A stretch of DNA of 64,000 bases, from positions 1 through 64,000 of the forward strand of contig NZ_MJAO01000001.1 in assembly GCF_001902635.1 (NCBI RefSeq). Reading direction: 5' to 3'. The position numbers were made by a program, and so were the translations under genes. Origin of the DNA: Serratia marcescens (lineage in GTDB: Bacteria > Pseudomonadota > Gammaproteobacteria > Enterobacterales > Enterobacteriaceae). Positions 50,211 to 59,666 of the stretch are shown here, one piece after another. The notes beneath the pieces were generated by a model. It was not told where the DNA came from and made no database searches. It was given only the letters and a program-made list of their open reading frames with translations. The first letter of the stretch is position 1, and each line of letters begins with the position of its first letter.

Positions 50211-50607
50211 ATGCTTGCCAAGCCTGATGTTGCAATACCACCCGATAACCATCGGGATCTTCAAACGTTTGTCCCGCCCGGTCCCAATAGGGATTATAGG
50301 CGGCGACCGATAAGAACCCCGCCGCCCGCATCCGCTCACACCCTGTTCGCCATTCGCTCTCTTGCGGCAGATAAAACACCAACAGATGATCCTGCGTCGG
50401 CGCCTGTCCGACCCGCACCCCGCGATGCTGCGTAAACTCCAGATGGTAGCCATGCTTTGGGTGCCCGATCATAATGCCGTCAAAGCCCTGATGATCGACA
50501 AACTCACCCAGCCTTTCAAATCCCAGCCCGCGGCAATACAGCGTGGCGATCTCGTGCAACCGATCGGTCGGGCGCGCGATGCGCAACACCGCTTTGGCTA
50601 TCGACAT
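50209..50607 (-). CDS. VOC family (glyoxalase/bleomycin-resistance fold) protein
   Basis: This 132-residue protein has two beta-alpha-beta-beta-beta modules (LYCRGLGFERLGEF; GYHLEFTQHRG; QTFEDPDGYRVVLQHQ). The glutamate/histidine metal-ligand positions are plausible (His in YHLEF, Glu in TFEDPDG). It overlaps the end of the YeeE-like gene by ten bases, so it belongs to the same leftward operon. Its substrate is unknown. Confidence 0.85.
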   Translation of the reverse strand: MSIAKAVLRIARPTDRLHEIATLYCRGLGFERLGEFVDHQGFDGIMIGHPKHGYHLEFTQHRGVRVGQAPTQDHLLVFYLPQESEWRTGCERMRAAGFLSVAAYNPYWDRAGQTFEDPDGYRVVLQHQAWQA

Positions 50608-51026
50608 AAACTCCTCCGCCTTATGATGACCTCATACAGCGCCATACCCGCCAACATTGCCAACAGGAACGGCCACACCCGTTGTATCTCCGCCCCCGCC
50701 AACACCCAGGCAGGGCCGGGGCAAATACCCGCGATGCCCCAGCCGATGCCGAACAGCGCACTTCCCGCCAGCAAACGGCGATCCACCCGCCCGGCGGCCG
50801 GGATCTGCAGCGGTTCCCCCAACAGACTCCGCTCTCGCCGCCGCGCCCACATGAAGGCCGGCGCCGCCACTGCGATCGCCCCGACCATCACCAACGCCAG
50901 CGAAGGATCCCACTGGCCGGCAATGTCGAGAAACGCCAGCACCTTGGCCGGATTGGCCATACCGGCGACGATCAGCCCCAGACCGAAAATCACGCCGCTC
51001 AGCAGCGCCAATAGGGATTTAAGCAT
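50598..51026 (-). CDS. YeeE/YedE family membrane protein, C-terminal-half type
   Basis: This 142-residue membrane protein of the DUF6691/YeeE-YedE type begins MLKSLLALLSGVIFGLGLIV and carries the family motif GIGWGIAGICPGPA with its conserved cysteine (about residue 105). It corresponds to the second half of the thiosulfate/sulfur transporter YeeE (TsuA). It starts two bases after the companion half, which suggests the two form one transporter. Confidence 0.86.
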   Translation of the reverse strand: MLKSLLALLSGVIFGLGLIVAGMANPAKVLAFLDIAGQWDPSLALVMVGAIAVAAPAFMWARRRERSLLGEPLQIPAAGRVDRRLLAGSALFGIGWGIAGICPGPAWVLAGAEIQRVWPFLLAMLAGMALYEVIIRRRSLCR

Positions 51027-51028
51027 CT

Positions 51029-51463
51029 TCAACCTCCCAGCAGGTGGCGCATCAGCCACACGGTCGTAAAGCCCAGCAGCATGAACACCGCCGTAGCGGC
51101 CAACGATCGCGGCGCCAACCGCGCGACGCCGCACACGCCATGCCCGCTGGTGCAACCGCTACCCAATCGGGTGCCCAACCCCACCAACAGCCCCGCAACC
51201 GCCAGCCAACCGCTGCCGGCCGCGATCTCACCGGGCGGCAAAGCCGCAGCGACAGCATACAGCCAGGGGGAAAGCAGCAACCCGCCAAGAAATGCGGCCC
51301 GCCAGCCCCGCTCCCGGCCGCCAGCGCTCAATAAACCGCCGGTAATGCCGCTAATACCGGCGATCCGGCCGTTGAACAGCAGCAGCAGCGCCACCGCACC
51401 GCCGATAATGGCCCCGCCCGCCAACGCGGAATAAGGCGTGAAGTGTTGCCAGTCAATGGTCAT
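51029..51463 (-). CDS. YeeE/YedE family membrane protein, N-terminal-half type
   Basis: This 144-residue membrane protein has the sulfur-transporter signature [20 protein letters not shown] with two conserved cysteines (about residues 98 and 105) and four helices. With the next gene it mirrors the PmpA/PmpB pair of BigR-controlled operons. It overlaps the regulator gene by eleven bases. Confidence 0.87.
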   Translation of the reverse strand: MTIDWQHFTPYSALAGGAIIGGAVALLLLFNGRIAGISGITGGLLSAGGRERGWRAAFLGGLLLSPWLYAVAAALPPGEIAAGSGWLAVAGLLVGLGTRLGSGCTSGHGVCGVARLAPRSLAATAVFMLLGFTTVWLMRHLLGG

Positions 51464-51770
51464 CGCAGTTCTCCGGTTGTGGGCAATACAGTTGATACAG
51501 GGTATTGAGCAGCGCCAACGCTTTGGCATCGGCCACCGCATAGTAAATCTGCTTGCCAGCGCGCCGGGTGGAAACCAGCCCTTCCTCGCGCAGTACGCCA
51601 AGCTGTTGGGACAGCGTCGGTTGGCGGATAGCCAGCGCCTGCGCCAGTTCGCTCACCGCCATCTCGCCCTGGCTGAGCCGGCACAGCAGCAGCAGCCGAT
51701 CTTCATTGCCCAGGGTTCGCAGCATCGCGCCGGCCTGCGCCGCCGCCTTGCGCATCGCGTCTATGTCCAT
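51453..51770 (-). CDS. BigR/SqrR-like ArsR-family persulfide-sensing repressor
   Basis: This 105-residue winged-helix repressor has [20 protein letters not shown], the recognition helix [20 protein letters not shown] and the wing [13 protein letters not shown]. Cys30 and Cys96 are 66 residues apart, the same spacing as the reactive pair of BigR and SqrR, which form a polysulfide bridge. A further Cys102 is present. It is followed directly by the split YeeE/YedE pair. The start is ATG 51770; the upstream extension runs through the operator. Confidence 0.87.
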   Translation of the reverse strand: MDIDAMRKAAAQAGAMLRTLGNEDRLLLLCRLSQGEMAVSELAQALAIRQPTLSQQLGVLREEGLVSTRRAGKQIYYAVADAKALALLNTLYQLYCPQPENCDDH

Positions 51771-51779
51771 CTCCCCTCC

Positions 51780-51818
51780 ATAATTTATAAAATTATATAA
51801 TATCATTTTATAAATTAT
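51780..51818. promoter_or_regulatory. 14-bp perfect inverted repeat, candidate BigR-type operator
   Basis: A 14-bp arm at 51780-51793 (ending TTTATAAAAT) is the exact complement of 51805-51818, with an 11-base AT-rich spacer. It lies nine bases before the regulator start, over its likely promoter, and fits an autorepressed ArsR operon. Confidence 0.65.
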
Positions 51819-51975
51819 TTGCATGCACCGTCCACCCCTGACGCCGCAATAGCGTCAAACGGGCAACAAAAAAATTTGCATCCTGCGCCAGTGAGACAAC
51901 AATTAGTTTTGACGTTTCTCCCACCGCACCGGCAGCGCGCCGGCCACTTTACTCTCATCGTCAACGGAGGCGAAC

Positions 51976-52353
51976 ATGAGCCTGTATGCAACCCTGGAAG
52001 AAGCCATCGAGGCCGCACGCGAAGAGTTTATCGACACCGCCGAAGGCGGCAGCGATGACGAACCGCCGGTGCCGCAGCAGTTCAATCTGCAAAAGTACGT
52101 GATGCAGGATGGCGACACGATGTGGCAGGCGGAGTTCTTCGAAGAAGAAGGCGAAGCGGTGGAGTGCCTGACGCTGCGCAGCGGCGCCGCGGCGCAGGCG
52201 ATCTTCGACGGCGATTACGACGAGGTGGAGATCAGCGCCGAATGGATTGACGAAAATACCCTGTATGAATGGGAAGAAGGCGATTTCCAGCTTGAGCCAC
52301 CGCTGGACACCGAGGAAGGCCAGGCCGCCGCCGATGAGTGGGATGAACGTTAA
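51976..52353 (+). CDS. msyB: Acidic protein MsyB
   Basis: This 125-residue very acidic protein is highly similar to E. coli MsyB (YATLEEAIEAAREEFIDTA; FDGDYDEVEI; EGDFQLEPPLDTEEGQAAAD). In E. coli extra copies suppress secY and secA defects. GGAGG precedes the ATG. Its usual neighbour mdtG is separated here by the transporter and sulfur genes. Confidence 0.95.
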   Translation: MSLYATLEEAIEAAREEFIDTAEGGSDDEPPVPQQFNLQKYVMQDGDTMWQAEFFEEEGEAVECLTLRSGAAAQAIFDGDYDEVEISAEWIDENTLYEWEEGDFQLEPPLDTEEGQAAADEWDER

Positions 52354-52387
52354 CCCGCGCCATAACCTTAGCCGCCAAGGAAGCGCC

Positions 52388-52933
52388 ATGATCATTCGCC
52401 AGGCCCGCCCCACCGACTACCCCGCGATTTTGCAACTGCAGGGGGAAAACGTGCCGGAAGCGCTCGACGAGCGCCAAAAACGGCAGGGGTTTATCGTATC
52501 GCGCATGAATGTAGCGCAGCTGACGGCGATCAATCGCGGCATCGGCATTTTAGTGGCGGAACAGCAAGGCCAACTGGCGGGGTTCGTTTGCCTGATGGCC
52601 GCTGACGCGCAACCGCGGCCGCCGGTGGTGGATGCGATGCTGGCGACGCTCGCCACGCTGTCGTTCGCCGGACGGGCGCTGAGCGAGCAGCGGGTCTTCC
52701 TCTACGGCCCGGTCTGTCTCGCCGCCGCCTGGCGCGGCAAGGGCGTATTGAAACGCCTTTACGCCGCGGTCAAGGAGCATACCCGCCAGCACTACGATCT
52801 TGGCGCGCTGTTTATCGACGACGACAATCCGCATTCGTTGGCCGCTCACGTGCAAGGGCTGGGCATGACCGCGCTGGCCCCTTTTCACTGCGGGCCGAAA
52901 AGCTATCAGCTGGTGGTATTCGCCACCCGCTGA
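52388..52933 (+). CDS. GNAT family N-acetyltransferase
   Basis: This 181-residue protein begins MIIRQARPTDYPAILQLQGE and has the GNAT motif A region near PVCLAAAWRGKGVLKRLYAA (about residue 110-128), where R-G-K-G-V stands for the usual Q/RxxGxG/A. AAGGAAG precedes the ATG. The C-terminal half contains NPHSLAAHVQGLGM, typical of the family. The acceptor is unknown. It is inserted between msyB and yceK. Confidence 0.86.
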   Translation: MIIRQARPTDYPAILQLQGENVPEALDERQKRQGFIVSRMNVAQLTAINRGIGILVAEQQGQLAGFVCLMAADAQPRPPVVDAMLATLATLSFAGRALSEQRVFLYGPVCLAAAWRGKGVLKRLYAAVKEHTRQHYDLGALFIDDDNPHSLAAHVQGLGMTALAPFHCGPKSYQLVVFATR

Positions 52934-52939
52934 ACGGAC

Positions 52940-53185
52940 TTATTCATAGGGCCCGTGCTGCGCATCGAACGGCAGCATAAAGGTATCCACCACCATCGAC
53001 AGCGGCACGTCGATCACCGTGACGTAGCGCCACGGCGTATCGCGCAGATCCCACTGCACGCCGGGATAATACTGGTGGCCATGCCCGGCGCCGGGCACGG
53101 TGCGGCTGATGATGCTGCCACAGCCGGTTAAGGCCATCACGCCGGCCGTCACGCAGGCCAGACGAAGATAGAAAGAGAGCTTCAC
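52940..53185 (-). CDS. yceK: YceK/YidQ family lipoprotein
   Basis: This 81-residue lipoprotein has a lipobox LTGC (Cys22) and the YceK core GSIISRTVPGAGHGHQYYPG and DVPLSMVVDTFMLPFDAQHG. The start is probably GTG 53185, which gives a normal-length signal peptide; no strong ribosome site is visible. Its function is unknown. Confidence 0.85.
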   Translation of the reverse strand: MKLSFYLRLACVTAGVMALTGCGSIISRTVPGAGHGHQYYPGVQWDLRDTPWRYVTVIDVPLSMVVDTFMLPFDAQHGPYE

Positions 53186-53289
53186 GACATTGACTCTGTG
53201 CAGGGGTTGTTTCGCGAGTGAACAACGCATCGCTCGCAGTTTATCACAGTTCCCTTTTTCCTCCGGACCGGCGCGCGTAAGCAACAGGT

Positions 53290-53325
53290 AAAAAAAACGG
53301 GGAACGCGCAATGCGCATTCCCCGT
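53290..53325 (-). terminator. opgGH terminator
   Basis: ACGGGGAA/TTCCCCGT with an inner GCGC pairing is followed on the minus strand by eight T, just past the opgH stop. Confidence 0.88.
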
Positions 53326-53345
53326 CGAGCGTGGCCGTTTAGCGA

Positions 53346-55904
53346 TTAACGCCGGCCCGTTGGGTGCGCCAGCGGGTTGTGCGGCAACTGCTGATAGTGC
53401 TCACGCCAAGCGGCGCCTTCCGGCAACAGCCAGACGCGCTGGTGCAGACGCGCCAGCGTGACCGGATCGCTCAGCAGCTCCAGACGTTTGCCCTTCACCA
53501 GCTTCTCCGGCCCCAGCTGCAGCGCTTCGTTCACCCGCTCCTCGCGGTTGCGATCGAGGGTAGCGCGCAGATGGTGACGCGCCGTCGCCAACGCCGTCGC
53601 CAGCGCGTTGAAGGACGGGTTAACCACCGCGTGCATAAAGCCGTTGGTCAGCGCGCGGTTGCGGTTGAGATGCAGGTACTCTTCCGTCGCCAGCAGTTCG
53701 CGCGGCGGGTTGTACTCTTCCGGGATCAAGAACAGCTTGGCGCGTTTGCTTTTCATGCCCAGCGTCGCGCGGCTCGACAGTACCGACACGAACGGCGACA
53801 GGATCAGCGAGAACACAATCGGCGACAGCCACCACAGGAAGCGCAGATCCAGCCACGCCATGCCGCCGGCCCACACCAGGCCCAGCAACATCTGCGAGCC
53901 GTGACGGCGGAACGCTTCGCCCCATGGCGTATCGTCGTCGTCACGCTGCGGCGAATTCCACACCACTTCCCAACCGAGGAACGCGCTCACCACGAACACG
54001 GTATGGAACAGCATGCGCACCGGCGCCAGCAGCACCGAGAACAGCATTTCCATCAGCATCGAAATAAACAGACGGAATGCCCCGCCGTACTCTTTCGCGC
54101 CCTTGGCCCAGATCAACACGATGCTGAGCAGCTTCGGCAGGAACAGCAGCACCAGCGTGGTGGAGAACAGCGCGATCGCCAGCTCGGGCCGCCACTGCGG
54201 CCACACCGGGAACAGCTGCCGCGGCTGCAGGAAGTATTGCGGTTCCATCAGGGTGTGCACCACCTGCAACGCGGTGGAGAGCGCCAGGAACATGAACCAC
54301 AGCGGCGCCGACAGGTAGGACATCACGCCGGTAAGGAACACCGCACGGTGCACCGGGTGCATGCCTTTCACCAGGAACAGGCGGAAGTTCATCAGGTTGC
54401 CGTGACACCAGCGGCGGTCGCGTTTCAGCTCGTCCAGCAAGTTCGGCGGCAGTTCTTCGTAACTGCCCGGCAGATCGTAAGCGATCCACACGCCCCAGCC
54501 GGCGCGGCGCATCAGCGCAGCTTCGACAAAGTCGTGCGACAAGATTGAACCGGCGAAGGAGCCCTCACCCGGCAGCGGCGCCAGCGCACAGTGCTCGATA
54601 AACGGCTTCACGCGGATGATGGCGTTGTGGCCCCAGTAGTGCGACTCGCCCAGCTGCCAGAAGTGCAGGCCGGCGGTAAACAGCGGCCCATAGACGCGAG
54701 TGGCGAACTGCTGCACGCGCGCATACAGGGTATCCATACCGGACGCCTTCGGCGCGGACTGGATGATGCCGGCGTTCGGGTTGGCTTCCATCAGGCGTAC
54801 CAGCCCGGTGAGGCATTCGCCGCTCATCACGCTGTCGGCGTCCAGGATCACCATGTAGCTGTACTCACCGCCCCAGCGACGGCAGAAGTCGTCGATGTTG
54901 CCGCTCTTGCGTTTTACGCGGCGGCGGCGGCGGCGATAGAAGATGCGGCCGTGGCCGTCGACATCGCGGCACAGCTCCATCCACGCCTTTTGCTCCGCCA
55001 CGCAGATGTCCGGATCGTAGCTGTCGCTCAGCACGTAGATATCGAAATGTTCCAGCTGGCCGGTGGCAGCGACGGACTCATAGGTCGCGCGCAGGCCGGC
55101 GAACACGCGTTCGACGTCTTCGTTGCAGATCGGCATGATCAGCGCGGTGCGGTGCGCCGGGTTGATCGGCTCATCGCCCTTGATGGTGGAGGAGATGCTG
55201 TATTTGTCTTTGCCGATCAGCAGCTGCAGGAACCCCATCAGCGCGGTCCAGAAACCGGCCGAGACCCAGCAGAACAGTACGGCGAACAGGATAAGAATGC
55301 CGGTTTGCAGCACATAAGGCAGCAGTTGCAGCACCGACTGCATCAGATCCTGATCCAGCATGGCGATAGGATCGATCAGCGCCCAGCCCTGATAAGGCAG
55401 GATGGTTTTCATGTACCAGGTGGCGATGCCGGTCTGCACCAGCATCAGCACCAGCAACACATAGCGGCGCATGGAACCGACAACGCGCCAGCGGTTCTCG
55501 GCCTCGGCCTCCTCTTTGGTGGCGTGCCGATTGTGTGGCGAACGCCCCAGCAGAGAATCCCAGAAGCGCGCCACCGGGTTGGTACGCCAGGCTTCCGGGA
55601 ACATGGTGGTGCGTTTGATCGGCGGCGTCGCCTTGAGAATGGCGCGCCCTTCGGCATCGGTATCGAAGTCGTCGTCGCTGACCGCATCCGGCCAGGCGTT
55701 TTCAATACGCGGCTTGACCGAGGCCAGCGCCACGTCATCCGCCGACAGGCGATTGACGTTGGCGTCGGCGGCGCCCATCTGCCGATGCAGCGCCTCCAGA
55801 GCCTGGGCGTCATCCGCCGTTTGAGAGTTGAGCGCCTCCGACCGCTCAGCGGTCAGAGGCAGCGCCGCAAGATAATCCTGGGCGGGTTGATTAAGCTTAT
55901 TCAT
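53346..55904 (-). CDS. opgH: Glucan glucosyltransferase OpgH
   Basis: This 852-residue inner-membrane GT2 enzyme makes the beta-1,2-glucan backbone of osmoregulated periplasmic glucans and, in E. coli, also links nutrient state to FtsZ. About eight membrane segments flank the catalytic domain with [16 protein letters not shown] and the (Q/R)xxRW motif in [18 protein letters not shown] 55904 overlaps the opgG end by eight bases. The N-terminal 100 residues are more divergent from E. coli. Confidence 0.96.
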   Translation of the reverse strand: MNKLNQPAQDYLAALPLTAERSEALNSQTADDAQALEALHRQMGAADANVNRLSADDVALASVKPRIENAWPDAVSDDDFDTDAEGRAILKATPPIKRTTMFPEAWRTNPVARFWDSLLGRSPHNRHATKEEAEAENRWRVVGSMRRYVLLVLMLVQTGIATWYMKTILPYQGWALIDPIAMLDQDLMQSVLQLLPYVLQTGILILFAVLFCWVSAGFWTALMGFLQLLIGKDKYSISSTIKGDEPINPAHRTALIMPICNEDVERVFAGLRATYESVAATGQLEHFDIYVLSDSYDPDICVAEQKAWMELCRDVDGHGRIFYRRRRRRVKRKSGNIDDFCRRWGGEYSYMVILDADSVMSGECLTGLVRLMEANPNAGIIQSAPKASGMDTLYARVQQFATRVYGPLFTAGLHFWQLGESHYWGHNAIIRVKPFIEHCALAPLPGEGSFAGSILSHDFVEAALMRRAGWGVWIAYDLPGSYEELPPNLLDELKRDRRWCHGNLMNFRLFLVKGMHPVHRAVFLTGVMSYLSAPLWFMFLALSTALQVVHTLMEPQYFLQPRQLFPVWPQWRPELAIALFSTTLVLLFLPKLLSIVLIWAKGAKEYGGAFRLFISMLMEMLFSVLLAPVRMLFHTVFVVSAFLGWEVVWNSPQRDDDDTPWGEAFRRHGSQMLLGLVWAGGMAWLDLRFLWWLSPIVFSLILSPFVSVLSSRATLGMKSKRAKLFLIPEEYNPPRELLATEEYLHLNRNRALTNGFMHAVVNPSFNALATALATARHHLRATLDRNREERVNEALQLGPEKLVKGKRLELLSDPVTLARLHQRVWLLPEGAAWREHYQQLPHNPLAHPTGRR

Positions 55905-57465
55905 TGGCAGGTAGCTGATAGCTCCAGGTTTCCGACAGAGTCTTATCGCCATTGACCAGCGCCGCGCGCATTTCTACCGGCTTCTTGTCGTCTTTCACTT
56001 TCAGACGCACCGTCAGGCGCCAGCCTTTGGTCACTGGGTTATAGCGGACATTGTTTTCTACCATTTCACCGTTGTCGCCGATGCTGACCTGAGAAGCGAC
56101 CGGCGCGTTAGCGTCCAGCCCCTTCAGCACCGGGCCGACGAAATCGACCAGGAAGGCCACGCTGCCGTCAGGCTCACGGATCAGGTTAGACTGCTTCACG
56201 TCACCGGTCGAACGCATGGTGCGAGCCACATAGGCGATGTCTTGCGAATGCAGTTTGTCTTCATCGCGGGTGAAGTTCAGACGATAGCTCAGCGCCAGCG
56301 GCTTTTTGGCTTCCGGCAGCGTATCCGGCGTCCAGAACGCCACGATATTGTCGTTGGTTTCATCCGCCGTCGGGATCTCCACCAGCTCGACCTTGCCTTT
56401 ACCCCAGTCGCCCTTCGGTTCGATCCAGGCGCTCGGGCGCAGATCGTAACGATCGTCCAGATCTTCGTAATCCTTGAAGTTGCGGCCGCGTTGCAGCAGA
56501 CCGAAGCCTTTCGGGTTCTCGACGGTATAGGTGCTGACGGACAGGTGCTTAGGATTGTTCAACGGACGCCAGATCCACTCACCGTTGCCGGCATGGATAG
56601 ACAGACCGTTGGAATCGTGCAACGCCGGGCGATAGTTCAGCGTCGGTGACGGCTGGCTCGGCCCGAACAAGAACATGCTGGTCAGCGGCGCCAGGCCCAG
56701 CTTGCCCACTTTGTCACGCAGGAACACTCTGGAATCGACGTCCACGGTGGTGTCGCGGCCCGGCGTCACCGTGAAACGGTAAGCGCCGGTGGCGCGCGGG
56801 GAGTCCAGCAGCGCATAGATCACCAGGTGTTTGTCGCCCTGTTTCGGACGCTCAACCCAGAACTCGCGGAAACGCGGGAACTCTTCGCCGGACGGCAAAG
56901 CGGTATCGATGGCCAGACCGCGCGCGGAAAGCCCGTAAACCTGCCCTTTGCCCACCACGCGGAAATAACTCGCGCCCAGCAGGCTCATAATTTCATCGTT
57001 TTTGTCGGCGCTGTTGATCGGGTAGATCACCTTGAAGCCGGCAAAGCCGAGGTTTTTCACCGATTCAGGATCGTGTTTGACCGAACCGAAGTTGAAGTAA
57101 TCCGGGCTGTACTTGATCTGCTTGACGCTGGTGGCGGTGACTTCGTTGATTTTCACCGGCGTATCGAAGTACATCCCCTGATGATAAAACTCAAGCTTGA
57201 AAGGGGTTTTCAGCTTGCTCCAATAGGCTTTATCGTGATTGAACTGAATCTGTTGATAGTCTGCGAACTTCATCTCGCGGAACTGAGAAGGAAGGTTGCT
57301 CTTCGGGGCTTCGAAACCTTTCGCGGCCAGATCCTGCGCCTGCTTGGCTACGTCATCGATAGAAAAAGCCCATGCCGGCGAACTAAACAGCGTGAACAAT
57401 ACGGTGGCACCTAACCAACGAACGCTCGCGGCGCGTGGTTGTCCGGATAATATATTAACTAGCAC
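55897..57465 (-). CDS. opgG: Periplasmic glucan biosynthesis protein OpgG
   Basis: This 522-residue periplasmic protein of the MdoG family works with OpgH on glucan branching or release. The signal peptide ends FSSPAWAFS and the mature start [20 protein letters not shown] matches E. coli. Conserved [20 protein letters not shown] is present. The start is uncertain: GTG 57465 follows a run of G that can act as ribosome site, while ATG 57504 gives 535 residues but a weak site. Confidence 0.94.
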   Translation of the reverse strand: MLVNILSGQPRAASVRWLGATVLFTLFSSPAWAFSIDDVAKQAQDLAAKGFEAPKSNLPSQFREMKFADYQQIQFNHDKAYWSKLKTPFKLEFYHQGMYFDTPVKINEVTATSVKQIKYSPDYFNFGSVKHDPESVKNLGFAGFKVIYPINSADKNDEIMSLLGASYFRVVGKGQVYGLSARGLAIDTALPSGEEFPRFREFWVERPKQGDKHLVIYALLDSPRATGAYRFTVTPGRDTTVDVDSRVFLRDKVGKLGLAPLTSMFLFGPSQPSPTLNYRPALHDSNGLSIHAGNGEWIWRPLNNPKHLSVSTYTVENPKGFGLLQRGRNFKDYEDLDDRYDLRPSAWIEPKGDWGKGKVELVEIPTADETNDNIVAFWTPDTLPEAKKPLALSYRLNFTRDEDKLHSQDIAYVARTMRSTGDVKQSNLIREPDGSVAFLVDFVGPVLKGLDANAPVASQVSIGDNGEMVENNVRYNPVTKGWRLTVRLKVKDDKKPVEMRAALVNGDKTLSETWSYQLPANE

Positions 57466-57508
57466 ATCCCCCCCTATTCGTGTGCTCAAATCATTTAAAT
57501 CCATATTA

Positions 57509-57721
57509 ATGGATTACTCAGCTTTCCGACAACATGATAAATGGATGGTTCATGTCTACGGCTCATTGTTTAAGCAGCTGATGGAACACCAGCGTAGCAA
57601 GCCGCGCAACAAGACGCTATGGAAAAATGCGGGGGGCTATAGTAGGGTTTCGGATAACAATTTAACCTTTGACGACTTATTAAGCGTGTTAATGAGCACC
57701 CGATTAAATCACCAGCGGTAA
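57509..57721 (+). CDS. Candidate 70-residue ORF upstream of opgC
   Basis: This open frame ([20 protein letters not shown] onward) fills the space between divergent opgG and opgC and stops three bases before the opgC ATG. Its composition is protein-like and basic. No clear ribosome site precedes it and I do not recognise a domain, so it may be the opgC leader instead. Confidence 0.35.
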   Translation: MDYSAFRQHDKWMVHVYGSLFKQLMEHQRSKPRNKTLWKNAGGYSRVSDNNLTFDDLLSVLMSTRLNHQR

Positions 57722-57724
57722 TCT

Positions 57725-58855
57725 ATGACTAAAGGCAGCAAACAGCGCGAGTTTTTCCTCGATTCCATCCGAGCCTATTTGATGCTGCTCGGCATTCCGT
57801 TCCACCTCTCCCTGATTTATTCCAGCCACGCCTGGGCGGTGAACAGCGCGTCGCCCTCCTTCTCGCTGACGGTGCTGAACGACTTCATCCACGCCTTCCG
57901 CATGCAGGTGTTCTTCGTGATATCCGGCTACTTCTCCTACATGCTCTACGAGCGCTACGAGCGCCACCAGTGGTTGAAGGTCAGGCTGGAGCGGGTGGCG
58001 ATCCCGTTGCTGAGTTCCATCCCGTTAATAACGGTGCCGCAGTTTTTCATGCTGAAATATTTCACCGAAAAATTAAAAGGCTGGGATGACTTTTCTCTCT
58101 ATCAGAAAATAAATGTAACAGTTTGGGAATTGGTCTCTCATCTGTGGTTTTTATTGACGCTGTCATTGTTAACCTGCGCCTGTTTTTATCTGTTCCGAAA
58201 GATCAAGCGTCAAACCAGTGCGGCTATTCCTGCGCTAATAAATAACATGCGCGGATTAGGAAACATCTCACTGTGCTTCTTTATTTATGCGGTATGCTAT
58301 TCGGCCGCACACCGTATTATTTTAATTTTCGCACCTCAGCTATTATCCAACGGCCTGTTCAATTTCGTGGTGATGGAGACGATGTTCTACCTGCCGTTCT
58401 TCATCCTCGGCGCCTATGCGTTTAAGTACGTGTGGCTTAAGGAGATTTTTCTGCGCCGTTCGCCGCTGGCGCTGCTCGGCGCGCTGCTGCTGTTTATCGC
58501 ATATATGCTGAACCAAAAACTGTTGGCGCACAGCAGCTATATGTTCGAGCTGGAAGTGGTGATCAAAACCCTAATGGGGATCCTGATGACCAATGTGGTG
58601 TTCTCTTTCGGACATAACCTGCTGAATTATCACTCGCCGCGCATCACCTATCTGGTCAACGCCTCGCTGTTTATATATCTGGTGCACCATCCGCTAACCC
58701 TGATATATGGCGCTTTCGTGACGCCTTATATCGGCAACAACCTGCTGGGATTCCTGCTCGGCCTGCTGTTTGTCTTCTCGCTGGCCTTCGCATTATATGA
58801 ACTGCACAAGCGCATCCCGGTGCTGCGCTTCCTGTTCTCCGGCAAGCCGCAATAA
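57725..58855 (+). CDS. opgC: Glucan succinyltransferase OpgC
   Basis: This 376-residue acyltransferase-3 membrane protein adds succinyl groups to periplasmic glucans. It has ten helices and the family motifs FFLDSIRAYLMLLGIPFHLS and AFRMQVFFVISGYFS. It is divergent from opgGH as in E. coli. Codon use in the middle third is more AT-rich than in neighbouring genes. Confidence 0.95.
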   Translation: MTKGSKQREFFLDSIRAYLMLLGIPFHLSLIYSSHAWAVNSASPSFSLTVLNDFIHAFRMQVFFVISGYFSYMLYERYERHQWLKVRLERVAIPLLSSIPLITVPQFFMLKYFTEKLKGWDDFSLYQKINVTVWELVSHLWFLLTLSLLTCACFYLFRKIKRQTSAAIPALINNMRGLGNISLCFFIYAVCYSAAHRIILIFAPQLLSNGLFNFVVMETMFYLPFFILGAYAFKYVWLKEIFLRRSPLALLGALLLFIAYMLNQKLLAHSSYMFELEVVIKTLMGILMTNVVFSFGHNLLNYHSPRITYLVNASLFIYLVHHPLTLIYGAFVTPYIGNNLLGFLLGLLFVFSLAFALYELHKRIPVLRFLFSGKPQ

Positions 58856-58864
58856 TCCCGTCGG

Positions 58865-58894
58865 CCCTGCAAGCCCGAATGTTTGCAGGGTTTT
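58865..58894 (+). terminator. opgC terminator
   Basis: CCCTGCAA/TTGCAGGG (58865-58872, 58883-58890) is followed by TTTT, ten bases after the stop. The rest of the 304-base gap to 59160 shows no ORF and presumably holds the next promoter. Confidence 0.85.
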
Positions 58895-59159
58895 CTCTGT
58901 CATCTCACCGCCGCGCATAGCGCATATACTTGTTTACAGCAGAGCACACATTGCTCAGCCTGTCGCCACCCGTTAGGGCAAAGTGATACGGCTGCATATA
59001 GGTAACCTTACTGTTATAACCATCGTATATAAGTAGAAATCCACATCCCTGCCTTACGGTAGTGATTGGGCTCAATAACCCCTGAAGGGCGGCGCGATCG
59101 TTGTGTTATCAGATGGCGTTACCTCCATCTCCCTTCCGTCACGACAGAGAGGATTTTGA

Positions 59160-59384
59160 ATGACCGATAAACCCCCCCCGGCTCAGGAAGCCATCGCGGA
59201 AAACGCCACCCTGCTGAAGATCCTCGGCAGGCTGCTGTCCGCACTGGACGCCTCGATCAGCGGTAAAGAACGCAGCGTTCTGGTGGCAGAGCTCTCCAAC
59301 TTCAATCTCGACGGCATTTCCGAAGCGGAAAGAAAACTGGCCTCAGAGCTGATCAAACGGGCGCTGGAATCCCTCGACCATTAA
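59160..59384 (+). CDS. Small helical protein, possible biofilm-regulator (AriR/YmgB) type
   Basis: This 74-residue protein is predicted to be all-helical (NATLLKILGRLLSALDASIS ... AERKLASELIKRALESLDH). Size and helical pattern are like AriR/YmgB or YcgZ proteins, but sequence support is weak. GAGAGGA precedes the ATG and a perfect terminator follows, so expression as a single gene is likely. Confidence 0.65.
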   Translation: MTDKPPPAQEAIAENATLLKILGRLLSALDASISGKERSVLVAELSNFNLDGISEAERKLASELIKRALESLDH

Positions 59385-59400
59385 CCGCGTCGCGCCCGCA

Positions 59401-59437
59401 AACCATTAAGCCTGCCTGCGCGAGCTTAATGGTTTTT
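59401..59437 (+). terminator. Terminator of the small gene at 59160
   Basis: AACCATTAAGC/GCTTAATGGTT (59401-59411, 59424-59434) is a perfect 11-bp stem followed by T. Confidence 0.92.
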
Positions 59438-59666
59438 CCCGCCGCGCCGGCGAGCATTGTTGACGAACCAGAGATACAGCAGACTGATAATGTTGGATAA
59501 AAGCCAGAATTTCGCCCCTTCTCCTCACTTTCTTAGCTTAACCACGCCAAAGGGCAATAATTGATCGATTGTTTTCGCAATCAGCCTTGGCGTTTTACCC
59601 ACTAAACACGTTATCATCGTCACACGCGCAGTGCCCCCTACCCCCCAGCCTCAGGAGAGCGATATT

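Noticed and set aside
54591-55955. 454-codon plus-strand ORF opposite opgH
   Set aside because: It is a shadow of the opgH coding strand with no recognisable domain.
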